64,000 nt of DNA from Ceriagrion tenellum (taxonomy: Eukaryota; Arthropoda; Insecta; Odonata; Coenagrionidae): contig OY720636.1 of NCBI GenBank assembly GCA_963169105.1, forward strand, positions 74,078,123 through 74,142,122, written 5' to 3'. Both the position numbers and the translations under genes were made by a program. Below are positions 53,426-64,000 of the stretch, piece after piece. The notes under the pieces were generated by a model, which searched no databases, was not told the origin of the DNA, and saw only the letters and a list, made by a program, of their open reading frames with translations. The stretch's first letter is position 1, and each line of letters starts with the position of its first letter.

Positions 53426-54744
53426 GTACGTCACTTTGGATTACGTTACCATTAGTAAATATTGTTTTTATTCCCTCAGTCAATCGTATTCAAATCATCT
53501 TATGAATACCAGTTCCACATATTATTGTGAAATTCTAAATCTCTAGTTTTCATTGCCGTAATATATATTTTAACTGACTTTTAAGGACCGTTTTCTTAAT
53601 CCCTACGGAATATTTATCTCAATGATTTCTATTGACCCGAAAGATATCTTAATTAAGAGAAGCTCTCATACAATTAAAGTAGTATTTAAAAGTATCCATC
53701 ACTCGCTCTTTGCAACAGTGGCAATATTTCATCGCTAGAGATGGATAATGGCATTCAATTTATCGTAGTCCCTCAGTATAGTTTATATTTATAATATCCT
53801 GTGCCAATTATTTGTGCTCTTATTTATTTGTATACATTTACTCTTTTTACTCTAAAATACTTTCGTAGATATTAAGCATTTAATTCCCCTTAAATGAAAT
53901 GTATTTTCTTCGCGAGTCATACTAATTTACAAGTTTTTTTAAATTCCAATACCACTTCTCAGAAAATATATTCACTTCATATTTATATGGTTATTTTAGA
54001 TAAATTATTTGATTCTGGACTATTTTTAGATTTGTGTCATTTGTGGAATTCAAAAAGAATGAAACACGTTACCGAATTAGCATAGAGAGCAAATCTCGTG
54101 TGTACATTCATTTGGATAATACGTCTAAAGGGTTTGGGCAAATTGAATTTACTTTTGCGTTGGTGCCTTCTTTCAGCAAACATGCTTGTAGCCATATGAG
54201 TTACTGCAGTCGTCTTCTATATTATTTATTCGTTTGAATCACATCGCTTAGTATGAATTAACTCAGTTGCGTGGAAAAGCTTCCATAAGGATGATGAGCA
54301 TGAGTGGACATAAAGTTGTCTCTGTATAATGATCGGTTTAAAGTCCTTGTAAAATAAAATTCTTGCACAATACCCTCGTTTAATTCCGCGCTTTGTCGCA
54401 ATCTTTTCATCCAAAAAGTGTCGAATAAAGCTTTGTGATTATTCAAGAATATTTTACCATCAAACTCTCCTCTGTTTCGTCTGAGATTTTTATTAATGGT
54501 TTTTCACTCTTTACAAAAATCATTCAATACAGCTGGTAATTTAACACTCAATTCTAGTTCTGCTCATGCTTATTCGAGCGTGATAAATCTAATGGATCAT
54601 GTTCAACATTTTAAAAATGATTGAGATTGGTCATTGAGAGTGCCTTTTCTACCATGCTTATCTTATCTGCCTGTACCAAAACACAAGATCAAAAAAACCC
54701 AAGTTTGGTGCTTGTATCCTAAAGTCTTCTGTTATGCATTTCAG

Positions 54745-54826
54745 GTTTGCTGAAGTTATTGGATCAACTGATGGAATCGTGCACAAGGAATGGAAGATAA
54801 CAGTTAATGGAGAGGGCCAAAGTTGA
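54745..54826 (+). CDS. Candidate terminal exon of the unknown gene (left arm)
   Basis: The acceptor is TGCATTTCAG. The split Arg codon AG|G continues FAEVIGSTDGIVHKEWKITV and a TGA six residues later. It pairs in phase with 53249-53425. The pairing rests only on splice signals and frame. Confidence 0.28.
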
Positions 54827-54849
54827 TGTACTTCGTGTGGGAAGAATGA

Positions 54850-57170
54850 GCTCCTTTGGACTTGAAATGTATTGTAAATATTTGTAAAGTGTGTTTATCG
54901 TGCAATATGATATTGAGTAAAATTACGGTAGGCACAATAGCAGGTCAGGCAGGTCGTGTGCAGTCAGTTCATGAGCTGATGAGATGGTAGTGCTGTACTA
55001 GGTACGCTCAGGTCATGTTTTAGGTAGGCAGGTAGGTAGGAGTTGAATTATCAGATTACTTACACCAAACGAGTGTTAGGCGTTTCAGTGGGCATTGAGT
55101 TTGAGTTTCTATTGCTGAGAAGTACGGGTGATGGTAGGAGCGGTGTTTGTGGAGTGTGAATGAGTGACTGTGGTGTGTTGGTTTTTTCTCATATGCAGTA
55201 GAAATAGAGAGGTTGTTGGTAATACTTTAGTTTTTTGATGTGATGGTAGAATAGATTTTTATACCCATTCCCTGTAGTTAGTATGCACGTGCATTGAATG
55301 GGAGTAGACGTAGCTGTAGTGCATGTCCCCCTCAAACCCAAACTGCTGCCTCATCGTGGCGAGGGGGTGAAACAAGGGAAGGTCATCGCAAATTTCTATT
55401 TTGGAATGAACTGAGACTACGCCAAAAGTTTGTATGTTGACACGGTTTCAGACTTCCATTGAGGGAAGACCACAATACTTTTATGTATACAAATATTTTA
55501 ATTGAGCAGCATGACTTACCCTTGGCGAATGCAGTTGGTACCATCTTATCGACAATGTGTTTTTCCTTAAAGAATGTGTTTAAAAAGTGAAAATTGCTAA
55601 TTACCGACACATTATAAAATGCAATTAACTGTTTCAGTGTGTTAATTAATGTTGCAGTTACCCATTTAATAATTCGAAGAACCAATTGATGTATAAAAAA
55701 TAAATATTTCAGAAAACCAGTGTTATTTTCCATTATTTCCGTCTGGAAAAGCCTAGAGATAGATATATTGTGTGTACATGTGTAATTATATTAAAGTGAA
55801 TGTTATCGATTTTCTTTAGGCGTATGACAAGGGCTACTCTTTCATTTCTCCTTTCAACGTCATCCACTCACGTAATCCGATAAAATTGGCTCCACAAACC
55901 ATGGACAACATTAGGTTTCCCGTACCACGGGTTTGAGACCACAAAAATTGGATATTCCGGCAAATTCCTTCCACAGTTCCGACCCCAGGTACTTGATACT
56001 GTAAGTAGTTGGTTGACACTTTGGCAGTTTGTTTTGATGAATGTTCTAGATGGATTTAGGTTACAGATTTTGAATATTAAACGTGATTGACTAAATCATT
56101 TAAAGGGCATGATTAGTGGTTGTGGTAAAGGTAACATTGTGCTCCACATACCTAAAAGAGAGTAATAATCATTTGGAGTTCTTATTTTTTTCTCTTGGGT
56201 CCCTACTTCGCTTCATGAACCAATTTTTGCCCGTCAATTATTTGACGATATAATTTTCAGATTTTCTCGATCGCGCAATTTCCCATTACACATAATACAC
56301 ACTTATGATGCCAGTAAAGGTTACTCGGCCTTTCCATCAGGTCAAACTCCATCTTGGACTAAGTTGGAGCGTAAGACCCGGTGGAAAGCCCGAGTAACCC
56401 TAAAATTTATTTTTTTGTTTCATCTTAATATGTACATGTAAGTTATAAACATGGCGAATCCAAAACAAAAGCGAATATTAAAATAGGCTCAGATTAACTC
56501 TTACATTGGAAAGAAAGTGAAAATTTTGACCATTTTATTCGAAATAATAATCATATTTGTAAGAAACTAGTGTGATTGCCCCAGAAGTTGCGGGCCTTGG
56601 TAAAGTTTAGTGGAAAATTGGTGATGCATATTCGGGGCACAGCTTTATTTGTACAAAAAGTAATGAGCGCAAAATATGTTGGCAATTTGAAAATCATTTA
56701 CTGATTGGGAATGCCGTAGAATAAAGGAATAAAAGTTATAAATTAACAGTGTAAGAGACCCTGATGAATCTTGTATAAAATAGAGTTATAAGTGTACATT
56801 CCAACGTTCTAAGATGAAAAGTAATATTTCTGATAGTCTCTCGAACCTGTAACGATTTCGTAGTTTTCCGTTGGAAGCTTTGATTTAACTACCACCGCCA
56901 CAAGAGTGAAACACCATCGTAACATGAAAGTCGTGCTATACTAAAACTATTATGGTGAATAAAGATCCCTTAATAAATCTTTCACGGAATCCAAGGTTCT
57001 AAATTGAAAAAAATTCCGCTTTCGTCATACACTTAATAAAATTTTAGGAGAAACTCCTGTACGTCAGGGAAATGACAGTCGTACAATTTTTATTCCTATA
57101 ATAAATATAGATATTAAAAAAAGTATGGAAGCATTGGGATTGCCGATTTTAAAGATATTCATTTTTTAAA
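54850..57170. other. Left-arm stretch without recognised gene
   Basis: It contains a GGTAGGCAGGTAGGTAGG simple repeat near 55023. It also holds two short minus-strand frames (55383-55733, 55834-56019) of unknown meaning, and the hairpin at 56319. CTGCCTCATCGTGGCGAGGG near 55346 has the look of a retroelement 5' leader but is not followed by a recognisable ORF. The same content recurs inverted at about 60360-62690. Confidence 0.45.
56319..56399. repeat. 81-bp two-tier hairpin (left arm)
   Basis: The outer 25-bp arms begin GGTTACTCGG and end CCGAGTAACC (22 of 25 paired). An inner CTCCA/TGGAG pair sits in the loop. The outer 3' strand resembles the repeat at 39555 (CCGGTGGAAAACCCGAGAAA). Its mirror copy lies at 61135-61215. 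Confidence 0.65.
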
Positions 57171-57174
57171 ATGA

Positions 57175-58620
57175 CCAATTTTCCTAATCCCTACTATTTC
57201 TACGCCATTTCCTCAGTTTTGGAAGAATGTTATCATCGTTCCGTTGTACAAAGGGAAAGGAGGAAAGACCGAATGTAATAATTATCGGGCCATTAGTTTA
57301 TTGAGTATCCTTGGTAAAGTGTTCAATAAAATATTAATCGAAAGAGTAAGGAATATTACTTCCGACAAAATGTGGGGTGTGCAGTGTGGGTTTATGCCTG
57401 GGAGAGGATGTAGTGACCAGCTTTTTGCACTTCAGCAAGTGATAGAAAAATGTATGAGTGTCCGAAAGAAAGTGTACTGTGCCTTTGTCGATTTAGAGAA
57501 GACATATGACAGAGTAAATAAAAAGAAGTTGTGGAAGGTTTTGAGAGACTATGGAGTGAATGGGCAGTTGAGTGAATGTTCTGATGGCGATGTATGACAA
57601 TAGTAAGGCAAGTGTAAGAGTTAACGGGGTTCTGAGTGATTGGTTTGTAATAAATCGGGGTGTAAAGCAAGGATGCATAATGTCACCATGGCTGTTTAAT
57701 GTATTTATGGATACATGTGTTAGAGACGCATGTAGTGAAAATGACGGTGTTTTGATTGGAAATGTAAACGTGCGAGTTCTTCTATATGCGGATGATGCTG
57801 TTTTGATCTCAGACAGTCAACAGGGATTACAGAAGCTCCTAGATAAGTTTTGTGAATCAACGGAGAGAATGGAAGGTAAATGCGTGCAAGACTAAAGTAG
57901 TAGTTTTTGATAAAGAGAATGGGGAGGATAACTGTAGGACTAGGGCGAATGGTGAAGTAATTGAACAGGTGGATGATTTCGTTTACTTAGGTAAGATGTA
58001 TGCAAAAGATGGAAGAATTGATGAGGAGATAAAGAGACGTGCGAATGCTGGAAGGAAAGTGGTAGGAAGCATGTGGAGCATATCAAGGAATGAGTGCTTG
58101 TCTAAGGAAGCGAAAATTGCCGTGTACAAAAGTGTACTTCTTCCCACTTTGCTATATGGTAGTGACACATGGGTATGTCAGGACAGACATAAGAGTAGAC
58201 TAAACACCGTGGGTATGAGTTATCTGAGGAGTATTTGCGGCAAAAGTAGGATGGATAGGGTCAGGAATGAGTGGGTCATGAATGAATGTGGGTTAGATGC
58301 TCCAGTAATGGACGTGTATGAAAGGAGTGTGCTTCGTTGGTTTGGCCATGTTGAGAGAATGGATGAGAGTCGAATAACGAAACAGATATATGAGAGTAGA
58401 ATGATTGGTGTGAGAGGTAGAGGTAGGCCGAGAAAGTTGTGGTATAATGTGGTTGAGGAAATTCTTAGGAGGAGGAATATTACGAGTTTTAAAAACAGGA
58501 GGGCGTGTATGAAACAGTGTATGGGGGTAAATGAGGCAAAAGAGGTTTGCAAGGATAGGTCAGTATGGAGGAAATTATTGAAGCTGAGTTAAGTGTACAA
58601 TTATGTATTAATGAGTGAAA
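57175..58620 (+). mobile_element. 5'-truncated non-LTR retrotransposon (LINE), left arm
   Basis: Coding sequence of a reverse transcriptase plus C-terminal region, without the endonuclease half. The 5' boundary is not sharp: the frame opens after a TGA at 57172 and homology begins about 57210. The 3' end after the stop at 58592 is short. The C-terminal half (YLGKMYAKDGRIDEEIKRR, LLPTLLYGSDTWV, LRWFGHVERMD, GRGRPRKLW) is of the RTE-like type; clade assignment is tentative. Confidence 0.85.
57210..58592 (+). pseudogene. Reverse transcriptase pseudogene, left arm
   Basis: Domain order: fingers (GGKTECNNYRAISLLSILGK), palm motif A (CAFVDLEKTYDRV), RGVKQGCIMSPWLFNVFMD, catalytic YADD at 57785-57796, then the LINE C-terminal domain (57852-58592). 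Two lesions are seen: a frameshift at about 57575-57592 present only in this arm, and one near 57870 between '...FCESTERME' and '...REWKVNACKTKVVVFDK' present in both arms. The element was therefore dead before the arms were duplicated. Confidence 0.85.
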
Positions 58621-58716
58621 CATTTTGACTGTCTACTCCGGTAGGGAACGACGTGATGAGTATGCATGTAAGTAATAAATCGTGGTGTAAAGCAAGGATG
58701 CGTAATGTCACCATGG

Positions 58717-58818
58717 CTATTTTATTGTATTTATGGATGAATGTGTTAGAGATGCATGCAGTAAAAACGACTGTCTTCTTATTCGAATGTAAACGTGCGA
58801 GTTCTTCCATATGCCATT
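58717..58818. other. 102-bp spacer of the palindrome, a diverged reverse-transcriptase fragment
   Basis: Together with the adjacent arm sequence from 58672, it aligns to 57648-57790 of the retrotransposon in the arm (shared blocks GTAAACGTGCGAGTTCTTC and GTGTTAGAGA.GCATG). It is therefore a second, diverged copy of the same RT segment, cut off at the symmetry junction. Confidence 0.85.
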
Positions 58819-58914
58819 CCATGGTGACATTACGCATCCTTGCTTTACACCACGATTTATTACTTACATGCATACTCATCACGTCGTTCCCTACCGGAGT
58901 AGACAGTCAAAATG

Positions 58915-60359
58915 TTTCACTCATTAATACATAATTGTACACTTAACTCAGCTTCAATAATTTCCTCCATACTGACCTATCCTTGCAAACCTCTTTTGCC
59001 TCATTTACCCCCATACACTGTTTCATACACGCCCTCCTGTTTTTAAAACTCGTAATATTCCTCCTCCTAAGAATTTCCTCAACCACATTATACCACAACT
59101 TTCTCGGCCTACCTCTACCTCTCACACCAATCATTCTACTCTCATATATCTGTTTCGTTATTCGACTCTCATCCATTCTCTCAACATGGCCAAACCAACG
59201 AAGCACACTCCTTTCATACACGTCCATTACTGGAGCATCTAACCCACATTCATTCATGACCCACTCATTCCTGACCCTATCCATCCTACTTTTGCCGCAA
59301 ATACTCCTCAGATAACTCATACCCACGGTGTTTAGTCTACTCTTATGTCTGTCCTGACATACCCATGTGTCACTACCATATAGCAAAGTGGGAAGAAGTA
59401 CACTTTTGTACACGGCAATTTTCGCTTCCTTAGACAAGCACTCATTCCTTGATATGCTCCACATGCTTCCTACCACTTTCCTTCCAGCATTCGCACGTCT
59501 CTTTATCTCCTCATCAATTCTTCCATCTTTTGCATACATCTTACCTAAGTAAACGAAATCATCCACCTGTTCAATTACTTCACCATTCGCCCTAGTCCTA
59601 CAGTTATCCTCCCCATTCTCTTTATCAAAAACTACTACTTTAGTCTTGCACGCATTTACCTTCCATTCTCTCCGTTGATTCACAAAACTTATCTAGGAGC
59701 TTCTGTAATCCCTGTTGACTGTCTGAGATCAAAACAGCATCATCCGCATATAGAAGAACTCGCACGTTTACATTTCCAATCAAAACACCGTCATTTTCAC
59801 TACATGCGTCTCTAACACATGTATCCATAAATACATTAAACAGCCATGGTGACATTATGCATCCTTGCTTTACACCCCGATTTATTACAAACCAATCACT
59901 CAGAACCCCGTTAACTCTTACACTTGCCTTACTATTGTCATACATCGCCATCATAACATTCAATAATTGCCCATTCACTCCATAGTCTCTCAAAACCTTC
60001 CACAACTTCTTTTTATTTACTCTGTCATATGTCTTCTCTAAATCGACAAAGGCACAGTACACTTTCTTTCGGACACTCATACATTTTTCTATCACTTGCT
60101 GAAGTGCAAAAAGCTGGTCACTACATCCTCTCCCAGGCATAAACCCACACTGCACACCCCACATTTTGTCGGAAGTAATATTCCTTACTCTTTCGATTAA
60201 TATTTTATTGAACACTTTACCAAGGATACTCAATAAACTAATGGCCCGATAATTATTACATTCGGTCTTTCCTCCTTTCCCTTTGTACAACGGAACGATG
60301 ATAACATTCTTCCAAAACTGAGGAAATGGCGTAGAAATAGTAGGGATTAGGAAAATTGG
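58915..60359 (-). mobile_element. 5'-truncated non-LTR retrotransposon (LINE), right arm
   Basis: Inverted copy of the left-arm element. The two copies point toward the symmetry centre with their 3' ends about 220 bp apart. Confidence 0.85.
58943..60324 (-). pseudogene. Reverse transcriptase pseudogene, right arm
   Basis: The 216-codon first frame (59640-60290) reads through the region broken in the left arm (YGVNGQLLNVMMAMYDNSKA), so this arm keeps the ancestral frame there. The catalytic YADD lies at 59739-59750. It shares the second frameshift near 59660, after which the C-terminal domain continues at 58943-59683. It is still 5'-truncated, so non-functional as an element. Confidence 0.85.
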
Positions 60360-62700
60360 TCATTTTAAAAAATGAATATCTTTAAAATCGGCAATCCCAA
60401 TGCTTCCATACTTTTTTTAATATCTATATTTATTATAGGAATAAAAATTGTACGACTGTCATTTCCCTGACGTACAGGAGTTTCTCCTAAAATTTTATTA
60501 AGTGTATGACGAAAGCGGAATTTTTTTCAATTTAGAACCTTGGATTCCGTGAAAGATTTATTAAGGGATCTTTATTCACCATAATAGTTTTAGTATAGCA
60601 CGACTTTCATGTTACGATGGTGTTTCACTCTTGTGGCGGTGGTAGTTAAATCAAAGCTTCCAACGGAAAACTACGAAATCGTTACAGGTTCGAGAGACTA
60701 TCAGAAATATTACTTTTCATCTTAGAACGTTGGAATGTACACTTATAACTCTATTTTATACAAGATTCATCAGGGTCTCTTACACTGTTAATTTATAACT
60801 TTTATTCCTTTATTCTACGGCATTCCCAATCAGTAAATGATTTTCAAATTGCCAACATATTTTGCGCTCATTACTTTTTGTACAAATAAAGCTGTGCCCC
60901 GAATATGCATCACCAATTTTCCACTAAACTTTACCAAGGCCCGCAACTTCTGGGGCAATCACACTAGTTTCTTACAAATATGATTATTATTTCGAATAAA
61001 ATGGTCAAAATTTTCACTTTCTTTCCAATGTAAGAGTTAATCTGAGCCTATTTTAATATTCGCTTTTGTTTTGGATTCGCCATGTTTATAACTTACATGT
61101 ACATATTAAGATGAAACAAAAAAATAAATTTTAGGGTTACTCGGGCTTTCCACCGGGTCTTACGCTCCAACTTAGTCCAAGATGGAGTTTGACCTGATGG
61201 AAAGGCCGAGTAACCTTTACTGGCATCATAAGTGTGTATTATGTGTAATGGGAAATTGCGCGATCGAGAAAATCTGAAAATTATATCGTCAAATAATTGA
61301 CGGGCAAAAATTGGTTCATGAAGCGAAGTAGGGACCCAAGAGAAAAAAATAAGAACTCCAAATGATTATTACTCTCTTTTAGGTATGTGGAGCACAATGT
61401 TACCTTTACCACAACCACTAATCATGCCCTTTAAATGATTTAGTCAATCACGTTTAATATTCAAAATCTGTAACCTAAATCCATCTAGAACATTCATCAA
61501 AACAAACTGCCAAAGTGTCAACCAACTACTTACAGTATCAAGTACCTGGGGTCGGAACTGTGGAAGGAATTTGCCGGAATATCCAATTTTTGTGGTCTCA
61601 AACCCGTGGTACGGGAAACCTAATGTTGTCCATGGTTTGTGGAGCCAATTTTATCGGATTACGTGAGTGGATGACGTTGAAAGGAGAAATGAAAGAGTAG
61701 CCCTTGTCATACGCCTAAAGAAAATCGATAACATTCACTTTAATATAATTACACATGTACACACAATATATCTATCTCTAGGCTTTTCCAGACGGAAATA
61801 ATGGAAAATAACACTGGTTTTCTGAAATATTTATTTTTTATACATCAATTGGTTCTTCGAATTATTAAATGGGTAACTGCAACATTAATTAACACACTGA
61901 AACAGTTAATTGCATTTTATAATGTGTCGGTAATTAGCAATTTTCACTTTTTAAACACATTCTTTAAGGAAAAACACATTGTCGATAAGATGGTACCAAC
62001 TGCATTCGCCAAGGGTAAGTCATGCTGCTCAATTAAAATATTTGTATACATAAAAGTATTGTGGTCTTCCCTCAATGGAAGTCTGAAACCGTGTCAACAT
62101 ACAAACTTTTGGCGTAGTCTCAGTTCATTCCAAAATAGAAATTTGCGATGACCTTCCCTTGTTTCACCCCCTCGCCACGATGAGGCAGCAGTTTGGGTTT
62201 GAGGGGGACATGCACTACAGCTACGTCTACTCCCATTCAATGCACGTGCATACTAACTACAGGGAATGGGTATAAAAATCTATTCTACCATCACATCAAA
62301 AAACTAAAGTATTACCAACAACCTCTCTATTTCTACTGCATATGAGAAAAAACCAACACACCACAGTCACTCATTCACACTCCACAAACACCGCTCCTAC
62401 CATCACCCGTACTTCTCAGCAATAGAAACTCAAACTCAATGCCCACTGAAACGCCTAACACTCGTTTGGTGTAAGTAATCTGATAATTCAACTCCTACCT
62501 ACCTGCCTACCTAAAACATGACCTGAGCGTACCTAGTACAGCACTACCATCTCATCAGCTCATGAACTGACTGCACACGACCTGCCTGACCTGCTATTGT
62601 GCCTACCGTAATTTTACTCAATATCATATTGCACGATAAACACACTTTACAAATATTTACAATACATTTCAAGTCCAAAGGAGCTCATTCTTCCCACACG
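60360..62700. other. Right-arm stretch without recognised gene
   Basis: Inverted copy of 54850-57170, with the same short frames (61515-61700, 61801-62151) and nothing new. Confidence 0.45.
61135..61215. repeat. 81-bp two-tier hairpin (right arm mirror)
   Basis: Exact inverted copy of 56319-56399. Confidence 0.65.
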
Positions 62701-62707
62701 AAGTACA

Positions 62708-62789
62708 TCAACTTTGGCCCTCTCCATTAACTGTTATCTTCCATTCCTTGTGCACGATTCCATCAGTTGATCCAATAACTTCAGCAAAC
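62708..62789 (-). CDS. Mirror copy of the candidate terminal exon (right arm)
   Basis: Exact inverted copy of 54745-54826. Its upstream exon partner would lie outside the window. Confidence 0.25.
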
Positions 62790-64000
62790 CTGAAATGCAT
62801 AACAGAAGACTTTAGGATACAAGCACCAAACTTGGGTTTTTTTGATCTTGTGTTTTGGTACAGGCAGATAAGATAAGCATGGTAGAAAAGGCACTCTCAA
62901 TGACCAATCTCAATCATTTTTAAAATGTTGAACATGATCCATTAGATTTATCACGCTCGAATAAGCATGAGCAGAACTAGAATTGAGTGTTAAATTACCA
63001 GCTGTATTGAATGATTTTTGTAAAGAGTGAAAAACCATTAATAAAAATCTCAGACGAAACAGAGGAGAGTTTGATGGTAAAATATTCTTGAATAATCACA
63101 AAGCTTTATTCGACACTTTTTGGATGAAAAGATTGCGACAAAGCGCGGAATTAAACGAGGGTATTGTGCAAGAATTTTATTTTACAAGGACTTTAAACCG
63201 ATCATTATACAGAGACAACTTTATGTCCACTCATGCTCATCATCCTTATGGAAGCTTTTCCACGCAACTGAGTTAATTCATACTAAGCGATGTGATTCAA
63301 ACGAATAAATAATATAGAAGACGACTGCAGTAACTCATATGGCTACAAGCATGTTTGCTGAAAGAAGGCACCAACGCAAAAGTAAATTCAATTTGCCCAA
63401 ACCCTTTAGACGTATTATCCAAATGAATGTACACACGAGATTTGCTCTCTATGCTAATTCGGTAACGTGTTTCATTCTTTTTGAATTCCACAAATGACAC
63501 AAATCTAAAAATAGTCCAGAATCAAATAATTTATCTAAAATAACCATATAAATATGAAGTGAATATATTTTCTGAGAAGTGGTATTGGAATTTAAAAAAA
63601 CTTGTAAATTAGTATGACTCGCGAAGAAAATACATTTCATTTAAGGGGAATTAAATGCTTAATATCTACGAAAGTATTTTAGAGTAAAAAGAGTAAATGT
63701 ATACAAATAAATAAGAGCACAAATAATTGGCACAGGATATTATAAATATAAACTATACTGAGGGACTACGATAAATTGAATGCCATTATCCATCTCTAGC
63801 GATGAAATATTGCCACTGTTGCAAAGAGCGAGTGATGGATACTTTTAAATACTACTTTAATTGTATGAGAGCTTCTCTTAATTAAGATATCTTTCGGGTC
63901 AATAGAAATCATTGAGATAAATATTCCGTAGGGATTAAGAAAACGGTCCTTAAAAGTCAGTTAAAATATATATTACGGCAATGAAAACTAGAGATTTAGA

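Larger units (their letters stand above)
53534..58716 (+). repeat. Left arm of a giant inverted repeat (palindrome)
   Basis: Position p maps to 117534-p (left of 57590) or 117535-p (right of it) on the opposite strand. Paired landmarks such as the frames at 53894-54085/63449-63640, 55383-55733/61801-62151 and 57852-58592/58943-59683 are identical. The only difference I noticed is a cluster near 57575-57592. The outer edge is not reached because the window ends. Confidence 0.95.
58819..64000 (-). repeat. Right arm of the giant inverted repeat
   Basis: Reverse complement of 53534-58716, starting at the CCATGG that also ends the left arm. The last bases of the window still match the left arm (64000 pairs with 53534), so the arm continues beyond. 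Confidence 0.95.

Noticed and set aside
58220..58552. Frames antisense to the RT C-terminal domain (110 and 61 codons, in both arms)
   Set aside because: They are shadows of the sense RT frame.
58653..58934. The pair of overlapping 93-codon frames across the palindrome centre as real proteins
   Set aside because: They read through an RT fragment in a wrong frame and into its own mirror image; their shared ends are a by-product of the symmetry.
1..64000. CRISPR arrays, operons, ribosome binding sites or phage modules
   Set aside because: The exon-intron gene and transposon content are eukaryotic; no regularly spaced identical repeats of CRISPR type were seen.

Overview
The window looks like a piece of a large, AT-rich, transposon-laden animal nuclear genome, most probably an arthropod or insect. 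It has GT-AG introns of 0.2-4.6 kb, long intergenic stretches, Tigger/pogo, piggyBac and hAT-type DNA transposons, a non-LTR retrotransposon and a tRNA-derived SINE. The species cannot be named from sequence alone. No rRNA, tRNA gene, CRISPR array or bacterial-type operon was seen.

The only gene I can name with confidence is a complete P5B-type ATPase on the + strand (ATP13A2/ATP13A3 clade; 'polyamine-transporting ATPase 13A3' in insects). Its 18 coding exons run from about 8.8 to 35.2 kb. The exons splice in one frame through 4314 nt (1437 residues from the first ATG) and carry every P-type ATPase signature: TGES, the P5B-type PPALP, DKTGTLT, KGSPEM, TGDN and GDGANDC. A CpG-rich block with NRF1-like and DRE-like motifs lies 0.8-1.2 kb upstream, and an AT-rich region with several AATAAA signals follows the stop.

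The introns are a catalogue of mobile elements with visible ends: a hAT-like MITE in intron 4, a 3.2-kb Tigger element with a dead transposase in intron 5, a 1.9-kb piggyBac element with TTAA target sites and a dead transposase in intron 13, a fold-back element with a 14-bp target duplication in intron 15, a pogo-like MITE in intron 16 and a fragment of the same MITE in intron 17.

The flanks (0-8 kb and 39-53 kb) are mostly non-coding by inspection, with scattered repeats: fold-backs, a SINE, a second hAT MITE and short palindromes. A family of repeats with a hammerhead-ribozyme-like signature (CTGATGA, short hairpin, GAAA) recurs at about 0.2, 6.3, 18.4, 18.5, 29.7 and 41.6 kb, twice as inverted dimers.

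The most striking structure is at the right end: a giant, almost identical inverted repeat. The left arm is 53534-58716 and the right arm is 58819 to the window end, each at least 5.18 kb. The 102-bp spacer is itself a piece of reverse transcriptase. Each arm carries a 5'-truncated non-LTR retrotransposon ending near the symmetry centre. The one arm difference noticed is a cluster of changes within about 20 bp, including a 1-nt indel. This is either a very young or gene-converted palindrome or an assembly fold-back. Just outside and inside its left edge lies a tandemly triplicated module that repeats a branch-point plus 3' splice-site-like signal before a candidate unknown exon.
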